NCBI GenBank assembly: GCA_013400155.1
Contig: VXBM01001023.1
Location: forward strand, 206,380-270,379
DNA length: 64,000 bases
DNA from: Helopsaltes ochotensis
Taxonomy: Eukaryota; Chordata; Aves; Passeriformes; Locustellidae
Direction of reading: 5' to 3'
Shown piece after piece: positions 26,401-39,868 of the stretch. The translations under genes and the position numbers were made by a program. Below the pieces are notes generated by a model that was given only the letters and a program-made list of their open reading frames with translations, searched no databases and had not been told where the DNA came from. Positions within the stretch are counted from its first letter, which is position 1. Every line of letters starts with the position of its first letter.

Positions 26401-29400
26401 AAATTAATCCAACCTTTAATGCAGCCTCTGATCGTAACCTCTTTTTAGCTAACTCAAATGAAAACATACCATTTTCTAGTGAGCCAGGGAGCTCCAGGAC
26501 ATGGAGGCATTTCAGGTATTTTACAGGACTTTCAGCATTACAGAATTTTGTGTTAAAGGTAGCATCTGAAAACTACCTTTTGTTTTATGAGTTAGTGTGA
26601 GTTCTCAATCTTTCCTGGATGAGCTTTGTCCTTTCCTTTAGAAAGCCACAGACCACTCAGTCCTATGGGAAATGAAAACCTCTTAAACTGCACTCCCCAC
26701 AAATTCCCACTTAGGTTTCTTTTACCTCATCTCCACCTCATTTCTCCACCAAATGGGTCATGAATGAGCCTTGCTCTTGTCCAGAATGTTCCAGGTTGTG
26801 CACAATATAAGATTCTTAACCCAGATATGTTGTGTGCACCCACATTGCCATGTGCCAAGTCAGTTTTGCCAAATCTGACTATACAGAACTTTTGGGATGT
26901 AGCTATTGAAGCACCCTGCTGAAAAAAGAAAATATTTGAAGTAATATCACCTGGGCCACTGAGTTTTTATAATGAAATTTGATTCCATCAGTTAAAGACT
27001 GGATCTAAGAGGAAGATGTGCCAGTACTTCTATTTAAATACACACTATTCCTTGCTTTTTCCTGTAACAACTTCAAATATGCCTTCCATTCCCAGGGTCT
27101 TTACCTATAGGCTGTCATTAACAAGAGTTAAGAAAATAAATATTGATGGATCAGGAAGAACAAGCTTTGAAGTCCAGGGCCTGGTGACTGAGTGCTTAAG
27201 CCAACAACAAGATCTACAACTTCCTGATTTGTGAAGTATCTTCAAGCACAAAGGCACAAAAATGGGGAAAAGGAGCTCCTTCTACCTGTTTTTGTTTACT
27301 CATCCAGGATGGTCTATGCTGGCCAGGTTTGTATGCACAGGAGTACCTGGGTACTTATCACATGTGCACAGTCTAAATACACACAGACTCTGGTGTGTAT
27401 GAGCAAGCTTTATTTCTCCTCACTGATAACAGAGGCTTACTGGCTGCTGTCCAGGGCTTTTGGAGGAAGTGGTTTTATGAGACACCTGGTTTCCTGCCCA
27501 GCAGTCTGGCAGAACTCCAGGCCTTGCAATTGAATATCCAAGATGTATTTGGAAAGAAAGTTCTCACTTTTATTCTAGCACTGCATTTGCTTTGATTTCT
27601 GCTTGTCATTAGGGTAACTGCATGTGGTGGAAATTTGTCAAACACTTAATGTAATTTCCTTCAGTGCTGGCTTATACCTCTCAGTGATTTTTGCCTCTCC
27701 CACTAGTATTGCATCTGGACATCAAGGGCTTCTTTGGTTTTCTTGTCTTAATCAATTTTAAACTCCACCTTGCTTGCTATTTTTGCTCTGTTGATACCTT
27801 TTTAGCATTTCCAGGATAGTGCTCTGTAGCAGAAATTTCCTAGTAAAATATAGGCCTTGTTAGTGAAATATAGATACTGCTGGCTACACCATTTTTTCTT
27901 GGTTTCATTACTAGAAACCGTTGGTTTCATTACTAGAAATAACACTAAAAAGCAGCAGAAGAATGCAGCCCAGGCTTGTCTTAGTGTAGAGACTGCTCTG
28001 GGGTTGCTTGGCACCACCCAGCCCTCATGCAGATGCTGATTGAAACCAGGAATCATTAGGGAAGGGTGGTGGTTGGTGCTGCTTTGGGAGTGCTGGTGTG
28101 TGTGTGCTCCCTGCAGTGGGGACAGGCCTTCCCCACCTGTTTTCTCAGTGCTGGGTGTCCCATTTCGTGAATCCCCAGCAGCTCTCCCATTGTTTGGTGT
28201 CATTCTAGGAAGATATGTGCAATGATAGCCATCAGTGGGATTTCTTTCCTTTTGCTTGGGTCAGTGAGATTTGCCTTCTTTGGATATTTTAATAGTGATT
28301 TGATATTTTTCATGGTGTGGGTTTTTTCCCCTCTACACTTAATTAAAAGTGGTATAGTCAGGTTGCATTTTAAGCACTGTTTCTTTATTTGATTGTCTCC
28401 TGTCATTTTGTTGTTTTTCAGTTTCTTAATTGCAGCACAGGATTTAGAGTTAGACAAATAAAAGAAGTGTAAGGGTAAAATTTACCGTTACTGAGAATGT
28501 TTTCTTGAATTGCAATTCTGTGAAACTCAGCTAGTTAAAAAGGTCCATTTCTCTAACCAAATAACATGCTGAGCTTTCTACTGAAAGGACAAATAATAAC
28601 TGGATTTCCATTAAAAGAATTATTTAATATAAACGCATCCTTGTAGTGAGAGTCTATTCAGCTTTACATTTCATTACCAAAGGAAAGGACATTTCAGGAA
28701 GAATATAATATATTAGCACATGATTAACAGAAATAATGTCATACTGTACCTAATGTGACACTGAATTCTGGAGTAAACTTAATTTGCAAATAAGTGAACT
28801 CCAGAACAACTGATGTTTTACAGAGTTTTCCCTATGCATCTCCACGGTAGCAGGCAGTTGCTCATCTTTATGAGTTTCAACATCTCAGACACACATACTT
28901 TTCCAGGAAAAATTGATGTGCCTGAAATGCATATTGAACTCATATTAAGTGCTCTGACAAGCTCCATGAACCAATGATGCCAAATGACAGTGCCAAAATT
29001 TAAGGATGTTTAGGGGTCAAATCTATTGATTGCATAAACCCAAAAAATGTTATGCTAGTATATTTAGACTATGTTGAGTGCTGAGTTTAAAAATCCTTGT
29101 GATGTGGCCATTCATTGCCTTCTTCATAATTTCAGCACAATCTGTACACCATCTTTAATGTCTATACAGGTAGCATGTAAGTAACTATGACATTTCTTAA
29201 TACAGATTTTAGTTGAATCACATGACAAGTTAAAAGGAAAATATGCATCATTATTACATTTCAAGTCGTAATGATAAAATAGCTTAGAGTTGAGCCTTTG
29301 CAAATGTGCTCATTTCTGTGCATGGTACTGTGGCTTCCTGATGGGTAGAGTTTTTAGCAAATTTGAGATTTCCTTACTTTGTATCTTCTATCTAGAAATG

Positions 29401-31565
29401 TTATGTTGTCAAGCTTAGGAAACATCCTGAAAATAAGTTTGTTTGCTTCAACTTAAAATCTTCTTTCTTCCCAAACCCCTGAACTTGAAAAAGAAAACAA
29501 AACATGGGTCCAGAGATCAAAGTTATCATGAGTTTACAGATTTTCTCTTCTTTCCATACATATCTTTCCCTTTGATTACCACGTTTCTTTCCACTTGAAC
29601 GGGACCAAGATTGATTTAATTAATTTATAGGGTTGGGGAAAGAGAGTCTGGAGTTGTGGAGTCTATAGCTTACTGCCCTTTAAGAAAAGTTTTACAATGG
29701 AAAATAATCACTACACGGTGATTTTCTAAGTTTTGTCCTGAATAACATCAGTCAGTCCAAGTTTCCCCTGCAGTTGTTTTGTTTCTCTGTTGTCATGGGC
29801 TCTACAACTCCCCAGGACTGCCCTTAGGAGTCAGAAAAACAGCTTAATGTTCCTAAGCTAATGAACATGTTGTTACCAGTACATCATGTAATAACTCCAA
29901 CTCTCCACGCTGAGATTGTTTATAAGCATTTACTGTTATGAGGTGCTGCTTTCTGGTCTCTTTCTTCTAGTAAAAGACCAAAGAAACCAGCTGTGGAAAT
30001 GACACTTCAATGTGATTTGGGAGATAAAGGTCTGATGAAGAAGGTATCTCTGGAGAATATCTGCAGTGGGATGAGTGGAAAGACTCCCTCATATGAAAAC
30101 AGTTCAGAAGAGTTGATTTTAGCCCAGGAGGAACAGTCAGCAGAAGAGTTATCCTTCTGAAGAAGGTAAATGAGCTAAAGAGGATGTTTGAACAAAACAC
30201 AGGCCTGGATCCTCCCGCAAGTTACACAAACTCCTCAAGAAAAGAATTGGGGCGGTTAGACCCATACTCTTTTGACGTAGGATGAGGGAGTGTTTAGTAA
30301 GGAAGAGTAGGAACATTGTTACAACAAGCCCAGGCCACTGGTCCTTTAGATGGGACTGTATTTGGTGGGATGTTTTTCCCATGGATTCAGCTCTCTTGCA
30401 GGTTCAGTCAATCCGATGGCAAGTTGGGTGGGTCCATGGAGAAAACAGGTCATACCACTATTCTGCGTTAAAACTGAAAGGGTAGTCCTAGAAAGAGAAA
30501 TATTTCTGGATACAATTGCTTTTGCTTTTTTATTCAGAGTAACTAATATTTGTACTACTCATTCACAGGGGAGGAAAGAAAAAAGAGACAAAAAAGCAGA
30601 GCAGATTGTGATAACAGTGAACAAGATTCATTTTCCTTTGCTGCAAGGTGGAGAATTTTACAGATTATTTTAAAAGCAGTCAGAGTCAGTGCTGCATGTG
30701 GCACTGGAAAGTAAAGGGTTTTTTCCTTTAACCTCTTTACCAGTTGCATCTTGCCCTGGTGATGGCTTAAATCTATGGTAGAATGGGCCAACTTTCTATA
30801 CCATGCATTTGTCATATCTCCTTCAGACACCACTGATTCACCTGACTGTCCAACTTGCTGGTCTCTTGCTAGTGACAATTAGCTGAAGCCTTAAAATCCC
30901 TTTTTTTATTTCACATACACCTGGAGCTAAACTGTTTCTGTGAATTCGAAGACAATTAATAGTTTTTACCACTTCCAGGCCTAGTGACATGGACATTTTT
31001 CAATGTTTTCAAGGCATTTTTATAATACAACAGTATTTATAAATTAATCTAATTTACAATATATTTTGTTATTAACAAGTTAATTAATCTGAAGCTTTCT
31101 CCGACTCCTACACGCTCATGAGAAATGTAAAAATTTTACTTGCCTGTCATGTATTGCAGTCTGTGTCTGTGTACACAATCTTGGCTCAGAAATGGAGTAG
31201 CTGGGAAGCAGTATATTATTTAGTAACACACATTCTTCTCTGAGTTGTGTGTGTTAAGGGTAAATATGGATGTTATCTTAGCAGCAATATTATCAGACGT
31301 GGTAGCAGCACATGAATTGTTAAGTGTTTGTGGAGATCATCAGAGACATGCAATTGCCCTCCATAATGCAAAATGTGACTTTCTCCAACATCTGTAAGAA
31401 AAATGTTAGTTCAGATGCTTTGTTACTATTTCTACATTGCCATCTTTGTTATTTCTAATCTGTTTCATCTACCACGACTTGTGCAAACCATTTAACAATA
31501 TCTTGTGAGACATCATTTTCTCTAGCTATGTGGGGCAGTCCATATGCTGGGGCAAAGGGACTCCA
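23457..31565. other. Unique noncoding stretch, no gene seen
   Basis: AT-rich and featureless apart from a 22-bp tandem duplication at 27899-27941. The longest open frames (133 codons minus at 27802-28203; 107 codons at 30350-30673 and at 30555-30878) overlap frames on the other strand and contain no recognisable domain. The interval 28.5-29.5 kb is especially AT-rich. Confidence 0.6.
27899..27941. repeat. 22-bp tandem duplication
   Basis: The unit ttggtttcattactagaaa plus ccg is followed at once by an identical 19-bp second copy. Perfect identity suggests a recent slippage or duplication event. There is no coding context. Confidence 0.85.
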
Positions 31566-31627
31566 CGGCAATGGAATGAGATGATTTTTAAGGTCCCTTC
31601 CAGCCCAAAACACTCTATGGCTATGTG
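31566..31627 (+). mobile_element. Short CR1 3' terminus
   Basis: The plus strand reads ggcaatggaatgagatga, tttttaaggtcccttccagc and ccaaaacactctatggctatg. This is the sense-strand end of a CR1, with the terminal ATTCTATG duplication decayed to actctatggctatg. Only about 60 bp are recognisable, so the call rests on the terminal block alone. Confidence 0.75.
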
Positions 31628-34600
31628 ACCTCAGCAAGCAAGAACTCCTTTGGTAGGATTGTAACTATGATATGATGTTATTTATCACAAGGGAATCACC
31701 CAGTTAATTTACTGAAATTTTAATGTGGAGGGGCAGGAAGAGAACCTGGAGAAGGAAGTTACCTAATATTTATTTAGGAAAAATAAGGACTTATGTGTCA
31801 TTAATGACTTTTTTATCGGTTAATTTTCCTTTTGCTTTTTGCATTTGTTTTGCTAACATGGAACACCTGCGAATTTCTTTTTCTTCAAAAATGAGCCTGG
31901 TGTAAAAGGTTGATGGTTATGCATTATCTACAAGTGATCCATCACTGCAAAATTAGACAAAAAGCAAGCGCTTCATCCTTTATCAGAAATCATTTGGCAG
32001 TGTTAAAATATAATGCAGTTTCCACCAGGTTTTTAGAAGAGGTCCAAACTGAGCACAGCATAGGTTCATATTTTGAAGTACTCTGTTCCCATTAAGAAGC
32101 TAAGAGGTGAATCAGAACTTCCTGTAATGATTAATGGATCACAGAGAGCTCTGGTTCTCATTTAGATTGCTCTTTTATGTCCTTTTTCTTCTCCCTCTGA
32201 TTAATTACAGTTTCCTGAAAATATTATTCTCTTCTTGGAAATTCAAGAAATGACTGGTCGGCATCACATGAAATTGTTGTCGCATCATGCTGTGCTTTCA
32301 GAGGCTCCTAGTCTGTATTCATATTCAGAGAAGTTAAACTGCATTCTCTAATTTTACACTCCACACTTATTTATGTCATTTTTACCTAGAAACCTTTTGT
32401 TAGAGAAAACAAATACCTGTTTGTAAAGTAAGGATTGTGAGTCTGGCAGAAATATTAATTTTAAAATGGCTTGGAACTCTGAGGCAATTCCCTTTGTCTA
32501 TTTTCTGTTCATGATATACATTTTTGCTTGAAAATTGAATTGCCTATTCATATTATCTATACATCTTGCTCTGTTAATCTGTCCTTGAAACTGCCCTTCT
32601 TACGCTCCCAACTTCTTTTTGCTCTTGTCTACACACATTCTTTCTGTACTCAAACATGCTTGCTTACTAAGTCTCTTTCTCTCTGTACCCTCCTGTACTG
32701 CTGTATTGCAAAAGCTCTAGGTAAACCTTCCAAAAGTGAACAAGAAAAATAAACCATGAATTGATAATGATAGTTAAGGATCTTTCAGTCTTACATGAGC
32801 AACATTTTATGTAATCCTACTCATATTACAAAACTCTGATCATTGCTTTCATTTCACAGACAAGGAAAATGAGGCTGAGACGGCCAGAGAGACACCCAGG
32901 ATTGCATGGTCTGTCTGTGGTACAGCCAGGGTTTGCATTTGGAACTTCTTGGTCTCAGGAGGATTTCAGGTTGCCTGCATTACCAGCTACATTCCTGGCT
33001 GCAAGTGACTGGAGTAAACAACTATGTTTATGGTTCAGAAATTTGTTAAATTTTTTTTTGTTTTTCATCTCTTTTTAGCAATCTCAGGAGGGTGGATTCC
33101 TGAAATAGGTTCATGCTAAACATTTTGGCTTTCATCAGAATTAAAGTGTTCTGCCTTTTGTGAAGATGCTTACAAGAGACTCTGTTTTTTTCTGAAATGA
33201 TCCATTTTTTGATCCTGAAAGTGATACAGAGTAAATGACTCCTAAACCAGCCATGGGACAAGTAGCAGAAGGATGAAATCAGAACTAGTTGTGCTTGCAT
33301 ATTAATCCTTTACTTTGGCCTTTGAAATCCAGAGCACTGCTTTGGGGTATTTAAGACCCTTGAGAGTCTTAAGGAGCCATGTTTCCTAGGAAATGGATGT
33401 AACAGGGAACAGAAAGCAAAATGACCTCATATTCACAGAAGAAATGAGACACATTCAGTGTTTGTGTTCAGTTTCTTTGCAGCGAATATTATCTGACCCA
33501 AATTATCTGTCATCTGTATCATCCTATGTCTCCCTGAACACTATGAATGTCTTTACATCCTTAGATTTGTGCCTGGTCCATTATGCCCAAAATGCCCAAC
33601 TATACTTTTAGTTTCTTCATCTCAGCCATCATAAACAGTGATACCTTTCCAGAGGAGTCTGAAGAAAAAATAGTCTCAGGAAATGTCCTCTGCCATACCA
33701 ATGTGGCATAATAGAACAATCAGGACCTTTCCATAAGTTATGAACTATCTTGTGTAGCTTTTACTTATTGGAATTAATTTCCCCTTGCATTTGTCCATCC
33801 CTTCTTCTGCAGGATACTGAGATTCAGATGAGTAAGCTCAGAGCTGTGTCCCTGTAATGTGCTGTGTGCTGTGTACACAACTACGTGGTAGTGCTCAAAG
33901 GAGGAGAAGTTTCAGTGTCTGCTTCAATTTTTTTATTACATATATGTCTAGATTTATCTGAGAATTTCTCAAACAGATAGAAGCCTGTCGCTGGTAAAAA
34001 AAAAATATTGTATTTCCTTTATTTGGGACTTAAACAATGAAAAGAGTCTGTCTAAAGGGAGACTGGTCAAGAGGTTCACAGCTATCAGAGCTAAGGCATG
34101 TCTGTGACAGACGTGCCTTTTTCATTCCTGGTGGCTTCCAGAAGATGCCATCCCTCACACCCCTGTGAAGCATTGCATTTGGGGCTGTAACCAAGGAGGG
34201 TCCTCAAGGCAGAGTGTGCATCCCGTGGTGAGTGTTGGCTGTGGGAAGAGACTGTCCTGCCTCTGAGCACTGTGATGTCTCAGTGTGCCTGTGGGAAGCA
34301 CCTGGGGAGCTCCAATATCCAGGCCATACTGTCAAGGGCTCTCCTACAAACCTTCTGTGAAAGCAGAACCAGTATGCAACATACTGGTGAGGACAGGGAT
34401 GCAGCATTGTATGCCTTGGAATGAACCTAGTGGACTTGCACCACAACTAGGATATAACACTTCGTTTTGGAAAAAAATACTCAGCTCCAAGAAATGCTAG
34501 GTTTCCATAGAGGAAGGAAAAAAATTTGTGCATGTAAGGTAGCACAAGAAAAAAGAATTTGACACAGTCTAGTGCTCAGTGTTTCATTCATGAAAATGCT

Positions 34601-34904
34601 GTTCATGTGATGAGGAAAAGTCTAGAAAAAAAAAATCAATATTTTAAGTTCTGTGTCAGAACTGTGATTCTTTGACAGAGTATTTTATTTTTACTGGTTT
34701 TTATATTCTGGAATATATTTGAAAACTAGTTCCTTTGCTTATTAGGGGATAAACCTTAGCAATTAAATACTGGATTTCGGGGTATTACACCTAAGAACTT
34801 CTGTGTCAGAACTCTCAGTTCACCACATTGAAAGGAACAAATTCCATTAACAACTCCAAGTATAAGATTAATTGATATCACTGAATAACTTGTTTTTATA
34901 GACC
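31628..34904. other. Noncoding stretch holding one possible ancient SINE
   Basis: No supportable gene. The only non-unique segment I see is the MIR-like block near 32.84-32.96 kb. The small frame across it (32869-33078) is a by-product of the relic. Confidence 0.6.
32840..32960 (-). mobile_element. MIR/CORE-SINE-like relic
   Basis: The plus strand carries atttcacagacaaggaaaat followed by gaggctgaga, then about 40 bp later gtacagccagggtttgcatt and tggaac. This order matches the reverse complement of a MIR-type SINE: cagatgaggaaactgaggct, then a gcagagc-gggatttgaac block. MIR-type elements are ancient in amniotes and persist in birds at low copy. The alignment is by eye and gapped, so a chance match remains possible. 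Confidence 0.5.
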
Positions 34905-35090
34905 ATCACAGAATCACAGAATGGGTTTGATTGGAAGGGACCTTAAAGATTGTCTAATTCAAACCACCTGCCATGGACAGGGAGACACTTCGACTAGATT
35001 GCTCAGAGCTCCATCCATCCTGACCTTAAACACTGCCTAGGATGGGATATCCACAAGTTTACTTTAAGGTGTGCATTCACCAGTGTGCCA
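34905..35090 (-). mobile_element. CR1 LINE 3' fragment
   Basis: The plus strand starts atcacagaatcacagaatgg, then gattggaagggaccttaaag, ccacctgccatggacaggga, cttcgactagattgctcaga and gatgggatatccacaa. It is a reverse-complement CR1 tail, 5' truncated to under 200 bp and noticeably decayed past 35040. Confidence 0.9.
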
Positions 35091-38000
35091 ACTACTCCTT
35101 GCTCGCCACTCCTGTGTGTGTTCCTACAATGTGGTGGTTGTTCAGGAATGAATGGCTGAGAGGAATGAGTGAAGCACCTCGCATTTAGTGAACAGTGTTG
35201 CCAGGCAGGAGTATGAACCAAAGTCATGCTTTGGGCACTGGGAGCTGCTATCACACCTGATATTGCAGGATCTTGTTCGGTTACTTTTAAGTCTTAATCT
35301 CCTAACTGATCACCTCCATTTTTGGTAATGATCTCCTTCTTGGACCAGGTCTCATTAATATACAGGAAGTAGAGAGAGACTTCAGTTTCCAAATAAGGGA
35401 AAATTAAGTTTCCATGCATACTAAATAAAGACAGAAGTCACAGGGCTCTGCACCACAGTGCCTTTGCTCTATCTTAGGCTCACTTGTGAACCACTGGTTT
35501 TGCCAAGGCATGCCCTCCAAATTAAAGCTCACACAGAAATAAATTTCCCTAGCTGCAGGAGTCAAATCTGTTGAAGCATAAGAGTGCAAAGCTGGGAAAA
35601 ACCCCTCCAGAAATCATGCAAGTTGATGTGTAACGTGACAGATAATAAACTTTTTCTAAGAAAACCATTCACTGTAGTAGTCTTTGTCACTGTGCTTCAG
35701 TAACATATTTAAATACCCTTTTTCTACTCTCCCATCCTCTACCTTAAGCCTATTTTTCTCCTGGTAGTTGTCACAGTGGACACACATACCAGCTGATGAC
35801 CAACAGTTATATGATTCTAAGACACATGCTGAGCTGGCTGCATGTAGTAGAAATATAAGAAATATAGTATTTAAATCATCACATGGTTAATTTCAAACCT
35901 CTATAACTCCAGATTCTTTATCATTACACTGATCAGCAACCATTAATTACATATTTCAAGCTTGTGCATTTCATTTCTTTAACAGCAAGCCTTTGCAATT
36001 CTCTTTACTGAATTTTTTCATATTGATTTCAAATTTCCTCACCTGTTTCTTGGGATCATTTTGAGCTCTGGTCCTGTCTTTGAGAAAGCTTACATTCCTC
36101 CTGTTTTTTGGAAACTGTGATGAACACTGAGTGGGACTGCATCACATGAGCTGCTAATGACAGCTGACATGATAAGATGCAGGACCAGCCGCTGTCTGAC
36201 CATCCCATCTGTATGCCTGTGCCATACAGATTTCTGCAACCCGAACTCTTCAGTGTCCAGCAACGTGCAGACACTAAACGAAACAACTTTGTAGACTGAA
36301 AGAACTTGCTTTTTAAGTAGGGAAAAAGACAACAGATTGATGAAGTAACCTACAAGGGGAGCACAGTATGAAATTTTCTGATTGTAAAATAGTTTCCTAA
36401 CAATTGCATGCTCAGTAAGAAGAGTGCTGCTGTGCTGCTTAATCAGGAGATTTAAAATGATGCGGCTGACCCCCTTGAGAAATGGCAGTGAGAGGAGAAA
36501 CACATTTTTATATGGAAGAAGTTTTCTATCCATTTCTGGCATGGTACAAAAGAAAATATTCCCATTTGGCAATGAGAAGAATTATAAACTCCTTGAAAAA
36601 AATCAGAACTGGGTGTGCCAGCTATGATCTTTGATATGTGAAAAAGAACAGAAATTTCTCTGGTGCTCTGGAATAGAAAACATGATGAGATGTTAATCAT
36701 CCATTGCTGGAGCTTGTTAGGTTTTAGAGATGGAAAACAAGTGATAAAAGCAAAGATGGTCAGGATCACTTTAGTTCTGGAGTTTGTTTTGTGTATCTAG
36801 TTCTAAAGGAAGAAAAATAGTCACGGATCTGACAAGCAACTTTTCATGCCAAAATGTGCCTGCATCCTTTTTCTGTAGTTTGTTGGGTTCTGGCAAAATG
36901 AATAGCACGGATTTAGTAACTTTTAATAACTAATAACAGTACTACAATATAAAATAAAATCCAGTCCCTGCATTAAATATAAGGAAGGGCACAAAGTACC
37001 AGAATTCTACAGAAGCTGAGTGGCCCATTCATCCATACCATGGCTATATATGGCCCTGGATGTAAAAAGGGAAGAGCATTTGGGATAGATATGTACGTGG
37101 CATAACAAACAACATGTTACTACTATACTGCTGAGATCCACTCATCCAATATAATATCAGATTTGGGGATGTTACCAGTGAGTCAGGAGAATTACTCAAT
37201 GTGAAAAACAGAGTGAAGTCCAGATCATGACCAGGGGAAAAGCTACTGGTTACAGTAGTTATTATTTTGCTGGAATGGACCATGTGAAGAGGGAATTACA
37301 GTTTTATTGAAAATGTTGGATAGGCTGTGTTTGATTAAATGCTCTCTTTGAGAATTACTTGTTTTCCTGACTGAAGTTCTTCATATTTCCTGGATGATGC
37401 AGCACGGTGCATGAGGCATTTTGTCTTATGCAACTTCATGTCACATTACACAGCTGATGCAGCCTTATGTAATTATGCTGGCATATGCTGAAAGTTAAAC
37501 AAGAGGAAACACGTGTTTCTGAATGGTGAGATATTGTAGTAGAAAAAAATCTTCCTCTTTTCCAGCAGTTGTGTTGGTTGGCAGAGAACAAAGATCTAGA
37601 CTTTGTGATGACAAAGCTGTAAGACGTGGGAAGTGATGACATCGGGCTGACTGGGCAATTATGCATTCATGGCCAGACTGAAGCAGGGAAATGCTTTACC
37701 CAGTAGTGTTGAGAGATCAGTACCACTGAGACTACCATCTTTCCATGTCTGACAAAAGCGGAAAAAATTCCTACCTACTTGCTGGGTAGGACCTCAGTGT
37801 CTGTGTTTGACTCAGGGCCTTATTTTAAGACTGTGAATAAAAGCTCAGTTAATTATCAAATTAGTGACACTTCTGTAGAAGAAGACACTGTGCATTAAGT
37901 GTCTAAGTATCTCTATACTACTCAATATATTTTCTACCCCCTTCTGTTCCCTTCACTGTTTTTCATTCCTGATCACTTGCTGGCTCTCTCCACAACACCT

Positions 38001-39452
38001 GACAGTGGATACTTCTGCCTTTGTTCTCTTTTGTACAGAAAAAAAAAATGCTGCAGTTAGAGGACAAGTAATTTTCTTCCAGCAGCAACAAACTGCTCTT
38101 CAACCTTTTCTCCTTAATATCCATCCCTCTTCTTATCACTGTTAGACATGGATGCTCTTCCAGTAGAAAAGATAGAAGTTATGTGACTTGCTCATTCAAA
38201 AGGCTAAGTGAAATGCAGGATATCAATCAAGAAATTAACCTGAATGCTTATTGGAGAAGATACTCAGGCACACATCATGTAAGGTGTTGTTTTTCACAGT
38301 TTGCAATATCAGTGAGCCGAGTAACTTATAAAAGTACTGAAGAAAGTTAATTCCAGTGTTTTTTTTCCTAGAAAATTCTATTTGGGGATTCACTTACCCA
38401 GCTGGGGAAGGAAATATGAAACTAAATTATAATATAAAGGCTAAATTAGTGTTATGCGGTGTGGTTTGTGATGTGTAGCCTCAGGAGTGCCTGTGTTGCA
38501 TACCTTTCTTTGAAAGGGTATATTATAGCCTGACATTTTTAGTCGTTTGGGTTTGTGTAGTTCTCAAACATGCTACATACAAGGAAAGAGCAAGTTACAT
38601 AACTAAATCTCAAGAGTCAGTGGTATATAATACACAGGCATCCCACAAAGATCCCTTTCAGGGCCAGGTATTTCAGGGTCAGACTGGTACTTATGGCTGC
38701 CAAGATTCAGTTCAGGCAGGGCATCCATGCCATACAAAGTTCAGGCAGCCTGTATTTAGGCTAGTCTTTGGTAGAAAAAATGTAAGAATTACCATTGTTT
38801 GTGAGCTTGCTTCAAACAGGTGTAAACAGATGTATTAGGAATATGTATCTTTCCCCTCTCAGCATAACAATGCCTGCTTTTTCATCTTGCTCTCATAAAA
38901 TCTTCCCTGCCATATCTACACCCCTAAATTATGTGCTGATACCTATTTATCACAAATACTCTTTCCACTTCTTGTCCAGCTGCTCATCTTGCAAAACATT
39001 TAACTCCACAGCACTTCCTATGACAGCAGTCTTTAGACAGGGAGCATCCCAGGGTATGGGAGGAATGTGGCCCCCTCTCCCACTGTGGTGCCTGGCATGC
39101 AGCTGCCAGCTTTCCTCTCCCACTTAACAAAAGATAAATGTTTAGTAGCTCAAATCTTATTGAAAAACTCCTAACAATAATGCCAAAATCTAAATATTTC
39201 TTTGAGAGGGCACTGCTCTTGGATAAGGGAACCCTGCTATACCGCTGCATCCCAACTATTCAGTCCTTAGTCCTCTCTCAGTGCAATACTTTCCTTTCTA
39301 CTGATATAGTCATATAAGTCATACTGCTAGACTTCTCTCTGAGGGCATTTTTCAAAAATTGGGACTTAAAGCCTTCATAAAGCATAGTCAAAATCAAAAC
39401 TTCTGTCTTGTATGAAGCAGGATTGCATTTCCATGAAGTCTTTGGGATGATG
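35091..39452. other. Unique noncoding stretch, no gene seen
   Basis: Contains the longest open frame here (160 codons, minus, 36090-36572), which has no recognisable motif and overlaps an open frame on the opposite strand. A weak MIR-like core lies near 38.2 kb. Nothing else is supportable. Confidence 0.55.
38173..38226 (-). mobile_element. Weak MIR-like core
   Basis: The plus strand agttatgtgacttgctca...ggctaagtgaaatgcagga resembles the reverse-complement MIR core (gttaagtgacttgccca...gctagtaagtggcaga). Only about 50 bp can be matched, with gaps. Suggestive only. Confidence 0.25.
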
Positions 39453-39868
39453 CAATTACGGCCTTCCAGTTTCTGAAAGGAACCTAAAAGAAACATAGAG
39501 AGGGACTTTTTACAAGAGGATATAGTGACAGGATAAGGGGGAATGGCCTTAAATTGAAGGAAGGTAGCTTTCAGTTAGATATTAGGAAAAAGTTCTTTAC
39601 TGTGACAGTAATGAAGCACTGGAACGGGTTTCCCAGAGAAGCTGCAGACGGCCCATCCCTGGAAGTGTTCAAGATCAGGTTGAATGGTGTCTCAAGTGAC
39701 CTGGTCCAGTGAAATACCATGTAGGTATTTAATGTCCATAGTCTTCATTGGGTACATAATCCCTTATAACACTTTAGTAACATCTCTGTCCCAAACCTCA
39801 GGAGGGGAATTGGAACTAGATGACCTTTAAAGCTCCCTTTCAACCCAGACCATTCTATGATTCTATGA
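39453..39868 (+). mobile_element. CR1 LINE 3' end, interrupted by a 73-bp insert
   Basis: The plus strand carries the CR1 blocks attacggccttccagtttctg, gagggactttttacaaga, gtgacaggataagggggaat, ttagatattaggaaaaagtt, gaagcactggaacgggtttc and ctggaagtgttcaagatcag, then the terminal attctatgattctatg at 39852-39867. The coding part corresponds to the C-terminus of CR1 ORF2 but carries stops. Between gacctggtccagt (about 39698-39710) and aggaggggaattggaactag (39800 on), where CR1 normally runs on without a break, sits the 73-bp repeat described separately. Confidence 0.93.
39717..39789 (+). repeat. 73-bp repeat, copy A (inside CR1)
   Basis: Begins ccatgtaggtatttaatgtc and ends agtaacatctctgt. It matches 41542-41614 at 72 of 73 positions; the only difference is A here and G there, in gtcc(a/g)tag. 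It interrupts a CR1 tail, so it arrived after that CR1. No terminal inverted repeats, poly-A tail or obvious target-site duplication is visible at this copy. I do not recognise the family. Confidence 0.9.

Noticed and set aside
36090..36572. 160-codon open frame on the minus strand
   Set aside because: No recognisable domain, low-complexity hydrophobic composition, overlapping frames on the other strand and no promoter or splice context. In AT-rich 64-kb DNA one frame of this length is expected by chance.
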